Shown: positions 60,946 to 64,000 of the stretch, piece after piece
Layout of the letters: every line of letters starts with the position of its first letter
Numbering within the stretch: the first letter of the stretch is position 1
DNA from: Dyella solisilvae
Lineage (GTDB): Bacteria > Pseudomonadota > Gammaproteobacteria > Xanthomonadales > Rhodanobacteraceae
NCBI RefSeq assembly: GCF_003351225.1
Contig: NZ_QQSY01000006.1
Location: 1 to 64,000 of the forward strand
Direction: 5' to 3'
DNA length: 64,000 nucleotides
The notes under the pieces: generated by a model
The model's input: the letters and a program-made list of their open reading frames with translations, nothing else
Told to the model about the DNA's origin: nothing
Databases searched by the model: none
Made by a program: the position numbers and the translations under genes

Positions 60946-61128
60946 TCGTCATCCCCGCTTTCGCAGGAATGACGAGTAGGAAGGTCACCGGCGGCCCCGC
61001 AACTTACCTCACCGTCATCCCCGCGAAAGCGGGGATCCAGTGACTTTGAGGCTTCGACGGGCGAAAGGCGCTGGATGACCGGCCCGTCGGCCGTTGTAAA
61101 GCTCCTCCTGCTTTCGCAGGAATGACGG
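60946..61128. repeat. Cluster of GTCAT-family palindromes
   Basis: At least three units in a 360-base gene-free gap: 60946-60975 (CGTCATCCCCGC-TTTC-GCAGGAATGACG), 61013-61042 (CGTCATCCCCGC-GAAA-GCGGGGATCCAGTG) and 61103-61128 (TCCTGC-TTTC-GCAGGAATGACGG), with a degraded half unit near 61068-61090. No gene lies here. Confidence 0.82.
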
Positions 61129-61242
61129 ATCAAGGGAAGCTCTATGGACGAGCGCACCCTATACGCGATTTGCCGTTGCGTCGTCTCCGCCAGTTCGGCA
61201 TTTCGCGCACAGGTCGCGCTCTTGCAAAAGCGGGCTTCACGT

Positions 61243-63285
61243 TTACTCGGCCCAGGCCGGCCGCTTGCTGATGCCGCCTTCCGCACGCAGCGCGTTGGCG
61301 TCCATCAGCTTGCCGTCCATCATCACCACGTCGGTATGGCGCAGGTCGCCGATCTTCACCGCGGGGTTGCCGTCGACCAGCACCAGGTCGGCCGCCTTGC
61401 CCACCTTGATGCTGCCGGTGCGCTGGTCCGCGCCCACCAGGTGCGCCGTGGCGATGGTGGCGCTGGCGAGCGCTTCGGAATTGCTGAAGCCGGCCTGCAC
61501 GTAGAGCTCCAGCTCACGCACCAGCTCCAGTCCGCTGCCGTCCGTGCCGGCCACGATCGGCACGCCTGCCTTGTGCATGGCGCCTACCAGCGCCTGCAGC
61601 TTGGCGAAGCTGGCGCGATAGTCGGCGCGCGTGAGGTCCTTCGGCACGGCGAAACCGCCCATGCGAAAGCCGCGTTCCACCGCTGGCGGCAAGCTGCCCA
61701 TGAAGGGCGCATAGGCCGGCGACAGATCGCCGTTCTCTGGCACATACAGGGTTTCGGCCACCACCAGAGTGGGGTCCGAGGTGATGTGGCGCTTCGCCAT
61801 GGTGGCGATCAGCGACTTCATCGGATCCTTGTCGAGGTCCACGTCCTTGGCATAGCGGCCGGGGCCCTCGAAGCGGCCCATGCCGTTGGAAGACTTCACC
61901 ACGGCGTCGGGCATCGCCTCCATCATCACGAAGTAGATGTGCGTGATCTCGTCATAACCGTCGGCGATCGCCTGATCGGTGCGCATGCCGGCAGGCAGGT
62001 GGCCGTGCACATGCAGGCCGAGCTTGTGCGCTTCGGCCGCGGTCGCCTTGACCCAGTCGGGGTTGAAGCTGCCGTAGATCTTGATCGCATCGAAGCCGTC
62101 GGCCTTGGCCTTGTCCACCAGCGCGATCGCCTCTGCCTGGGAGGTCGCCACACTGGCCGCCTGCGCGGTATTCGGGCCCTTGCCGTCGATCAGCATCGAG
62201 GGATAGACGCGGGGCCCAAGCAACTCGCCCTTGGCGCGGCGCGCGGCGCGCGACATTGTCTGTTCGTTGATGTTGCCCGGGTCGCGCACTGAGGTGATGC
62301 CCAGTGACAGCAGCATCGGACCGGCGGCGTCATCGGGCACGTGCTGGTGCGAATCCCACAGGCCCGGCACCAGCGTCTTGCCCTGGCCGTCGATGTGCTG
62401 CGCGTTGGCCGGCAGCTTGACCGCCGCCGCCGGGCCGACCTGGGTGATCACGCCATGGTCGACCACCACGGTCTGGTCGTCGACGAAACGCGAGCCATCG
62501 ACGAAGGCGCGCACATGGGTGAAGGCCACGGGGCCCGCCGGCGTCTTGAGCAGCTTGGGCACGATGGCCTTCGCATGCTGGGCCAGTGCATCAGACTGGG
62601 CCTTTTCCAGCATCGGCTCGGCGGACTCATAACCCTGCGGCAGCCACGACATCTCGCTGACGAAGGCGAAGAAGTGCCCCGCGCTGTCCGCCCACACCGG
62701 CACCGGCGTATTGCTCAGGCCGGTGATGGCATACGCGGTGACTTGCTTCTTCGCCGCGCCCTCGCCCACGGTGGCGGTGGCGAGTGGTTCGGCGCGAGCC
62801 TGTCCGCCCGGCAGCAAGGCGAGCGTGTGTCCCGGCGCGGCCAGCAGCCGCTCGAGCAGGTCGGCGTTGAGCGCCATCGGGCCACCGAAGGCCACGTACT
62901 CGGCCCCGGTCACATAAGGCGCCGAACCGGCGTCGACCGGGCTTTTCCAGCTGGCCTTGCCATCCTTCACCGAGAAGCTTTCCGCCGCATCACCGTTGGG
63001 CGTGTGGCCGCGCACCACGATGGTCTGGAAACTGCCGTCGGGATTGAACGTGGAGCGGCTGTCGACCTCAGTGACCATGCCGCGCAACAGCAGGCTGTCG
63101 CGCCCCAGGTGCGCGCCGTCGGCATCGGTCCAGCGGGACGACGTGCCGTGCTTGCCGGCACTGGAGAGTATGGTGAAGCGTTGCGCGTTCGCTGGCGGCG
63201 TGGCCAGCGACGGGGCAGCGGCGGGGGTATCGGCGAGGCAGGGCAGGGACAGGCACAGCGCGAACACGACAAGCGGGGCACGCAT
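61243..63285 (-). CDS. Exported amidohydrolase (imidazolonepropionase-like)
   Basis: 680 residues from the ATG at 63285, which has GGAGG upstream; the longer frame to 63588 is not supported. Signal peptide 1-19. An N-terminal beta-rich extension of ~280 residues (with a split, repeated beta pattern) precedes the metal-dependent TIM barrel: LWDSHQHVPD (HxH), the carboxylated Lys in GFDAIKIYGS, LHVHGHL, EITHIYF and GTDGSG (Asp). Relatives cleave cyclic amides, imidazolones or peptides (Xaa-Pro type); the substrate is unknown. It is divergent from the FAD monooxygenase. Confidence 0.88.
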   Translation of the reverse strand: MRAPLVVFALCLSLPCLADTPAAAPSLATPPANAQRFTILSSAGKHGTSSRWTDADGAHLGRDSLLLRGMVTEVDSRSTFNPDGSFQTIVVRGHTPNGDAAESFSVKDGKASWKSPVDAGSAPYVTGAEYVAFGGPMALNADLLERLLAAPGHTLALLPGGQARAEPLATATVGEGAAKKQVTAYAITGLSNTPVPVWADSAGHFFAFVSEMSWLPQGYESAEPMLEKAQSDALAQHAKAIVPKLLKTPAGPVAFTHVRAFVDGSRFVDDQTVVVDHGVITQVGPAAAVKLPANAQHIDGQGKTLVPGLWDSHQHVPDDAAGPMLLSLGITSVRDPGNINEQTMSRAARRAKGELLGPRVYPSMLIDGKGPNTAQAASVATSQAEAIALVDKAKADGFDAIKIYGSFNPDWVKATAAEAHKLGLHVHGHLPAGMRTDQAIADGYDEITHIYFVMMEAMPDAVVKSSNGMGRFEGPGRYAKDVDLDKDPMKSLIATMAKRHITSDPTLVVAETLYVPENGDLSPAYAPFMGSLPPAVERGFRMGGFAVPKDLTRADYRASFAKLQALVGAMHKAGVPIVAGTDGSGLELVRELELYVQAGFSNSEALASATIATAHLVGADQRTGSIKVGKAADLVLVDGNPAVKIGDLRHTDVVMMDGKLMDANALRAEGGISKRPAWAE

Positions 63286-63459
63286 GGTTGAGCCTCCGTA
63301 GGGTCCGGGCAGCAGTATCACCGGGACGCCCCGTCGGTAGTAGTGCATGGATGGGGTGACGAACGGGCCAGGCATGCTGGCGCCATGCATGGCGTTGACG
63401 CGGGCGCAACGCCCCGACACGGCAGACTCTGCCTCCATCCTTGGCCAGGACGCGCCGGC

Positions 63460-64000
63460 ATGGCATCCACACAGCCTTCGGTATTGATCGTCGGCGCCGG
63501 GCCGACGGGACTCGCGGCGGCGCTGTTCCTGACGCTTCGTGGCGTGGCGGTGCGCATCATCGACCAGGCCGCCCAACCGACTTCTCATTCAAAGGCGCTG
63601 GCGGTCAATGGCCGCACCATCGAGGTGCTGCGCGATACCGGCGTGGGCGAGCGCATCCTTGCCGAAGGCTGGGCGGTGCAGGGGGCGAGCCTGCACGAGC
63701 ATGACCGCGTGGTGCTGGCGCTGGACCTGCCCACCGTGATGGGCGCGCAGCATCCGATGACGGTGCTGCCGCAGGCGCGCACCGAGGCCTTGCTGGCCGA
63801 GGCGCTGCTGGCGCGCGGTGTCACGGTCGAACGCGGTGTGAGCCTGAAGACACTGACCCAGGATGCGGCGCGCGTGAGCGCCATCCTGCAGCATCCAGGC
63901 AGCCGGCAGGAACAGGTATCGGTCCCCTTGTTGTTTGGCGCCGACGGCGCGCGCAGCACCACGCGCGAGGCGCTGCGGCTGGCCTTCGTCGGCAGCTCCC
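63460..64000 (+). CDS. FAD-dependent monooxygenase, N-terminal part (runs off the window)
   Basis: 180 residues are visible from the ATG at 63460. The start gives a classical ADP-binding motif (VLIVGAGPTGLAAALFLTLRG, GxGxxG), then the VRIIDQA acidic end and the NGRTIEVLRDTGVGE segment of the PHBH-type class A hydroxylases; the later FGADGARSTTRE part fits the DG/GD flavin motif. Such enzymes hydroxylate aromatic or polyketide substrates with NADPH and O2. The C-terminal part and stop lie outside the window. Confidence 0.9.
   Translation, partial: MASTQPSVLIVGAGPTGLAAALFLTLRGVAVRIIDQAAQPTSHSKALAVNGRTIEVLRDTGVGERILAEGWAVQGASLHEHDRVVLALDLPTVMGAQHPMTVLPQARTEALLAEALLARGVTVERGVSLKTLTQDAARVSAILQHPGSRQEQVSVPLLFGADGARSTTREALRLAFVGSS

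Noticed and set aside
60946-61128. CRISPR-like spacing of repeats
   Set aside because: Units are palindromic, face both ways, have irregular spacing and no cas genes; they belong to the dispersed palindrome family.

Overview
This is 64 kb of GC-rich chromosomal DNA from a gammaproteobacterium, most likely of the order Xanthomonadales (Lysobacterales) and probably Rhodanobacteraceae (Dyella, Luteibacter or Rhodanobacter type). That is an inference from TonB-dependent receptors, paired secreted M61 peptidases, a long-form QueF, many short dispersed palindromes in the gaps, and a candidate sRNA built like sX13 of Xanthomonas. No phage genes, transposases, CRISPR arrays or rRNA genes were seen. 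There is one tRNA, tRNA-Arg(CCG).

Layout. 0-2.3 kb is a loosely packed, accessory-looking edge with orphan small genes and dispersed repeats. 2.3-4.1 kb holds an Asp-nucleophile alpha/beta hydrolase divergent from a CGNR regulator, with a perfect palindromic operator between them. 4.4-10.2 kb is a minus-strand operon of polyphosphate kinase 2, Na/Pi symporter and P2-type ATPase. 10.8-19.8 kb carries a lipocalin-like exported protein, a 5'-truncated diguanylate cyclase, a SulP transporter, a SnoaL-like protein, a VIT/CCC1-like protein, a radical SAM protein and exported proteins of unknown function. 19.8-29.9 kb is rich in lipid and phosphodiester hydrolases: two exported alpha/beta hydrolases, a GlpQ-like phosphodiesterase, an NPP-type phosphodiesterase, a TonB receptor, and a translationally coupled pair of a YhhN (TMEM86-type) lysoplasmalogenase and an eight-histidine hydroxylase resembling alkylglycerol monooxygenase.

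30-35 kb has a repeat-filled gap, an APC permease, an outer-membrane barrel and the first M61 peptidase. 35-38 kb has the tRNA and a second TonB receptor. 38.3-40.4 kb is a sulfide/persulfide operon (two YeeE/YedE half-transporters, a persulfide dioxygenase and a BigR/SqrR-type ArsR repressor) behind an AT-rich palindromic operator. 40.5-43.2 kb carries CsbD, HdeD, a lipoprotein and QueF. 43.3-49.9 kb encodes exported peptide and amide hydrolases: an M1 peptidase, a penicillin-acylase-type Ntn hydrolase and a second M61 peptidase. 49.9-52.8 kb is a PhoP/QseB-type two-component system behind a PAP2 acid phosphatase.

53-64 kb holds a cupin, a Gfo/Idh/MocA oxidoreductase, an outer-membrane protein pair divergent from an AraC regulator, a 47-residue Cys-cluster protein, a patatin phospholipase, the candidate sRNA, an aldo/keto reductase divergent from its LysR regulator, a large exported amidohydrolase, and a FAD monooxygenase cut by the right edge. 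Overall the window describes a heterotroph equipped to take up and break down lipids, phosphodiesters and peptides, with phosphate storage and sulfide detoxification modules. All functions come from motifs read by eye; no database search was run.
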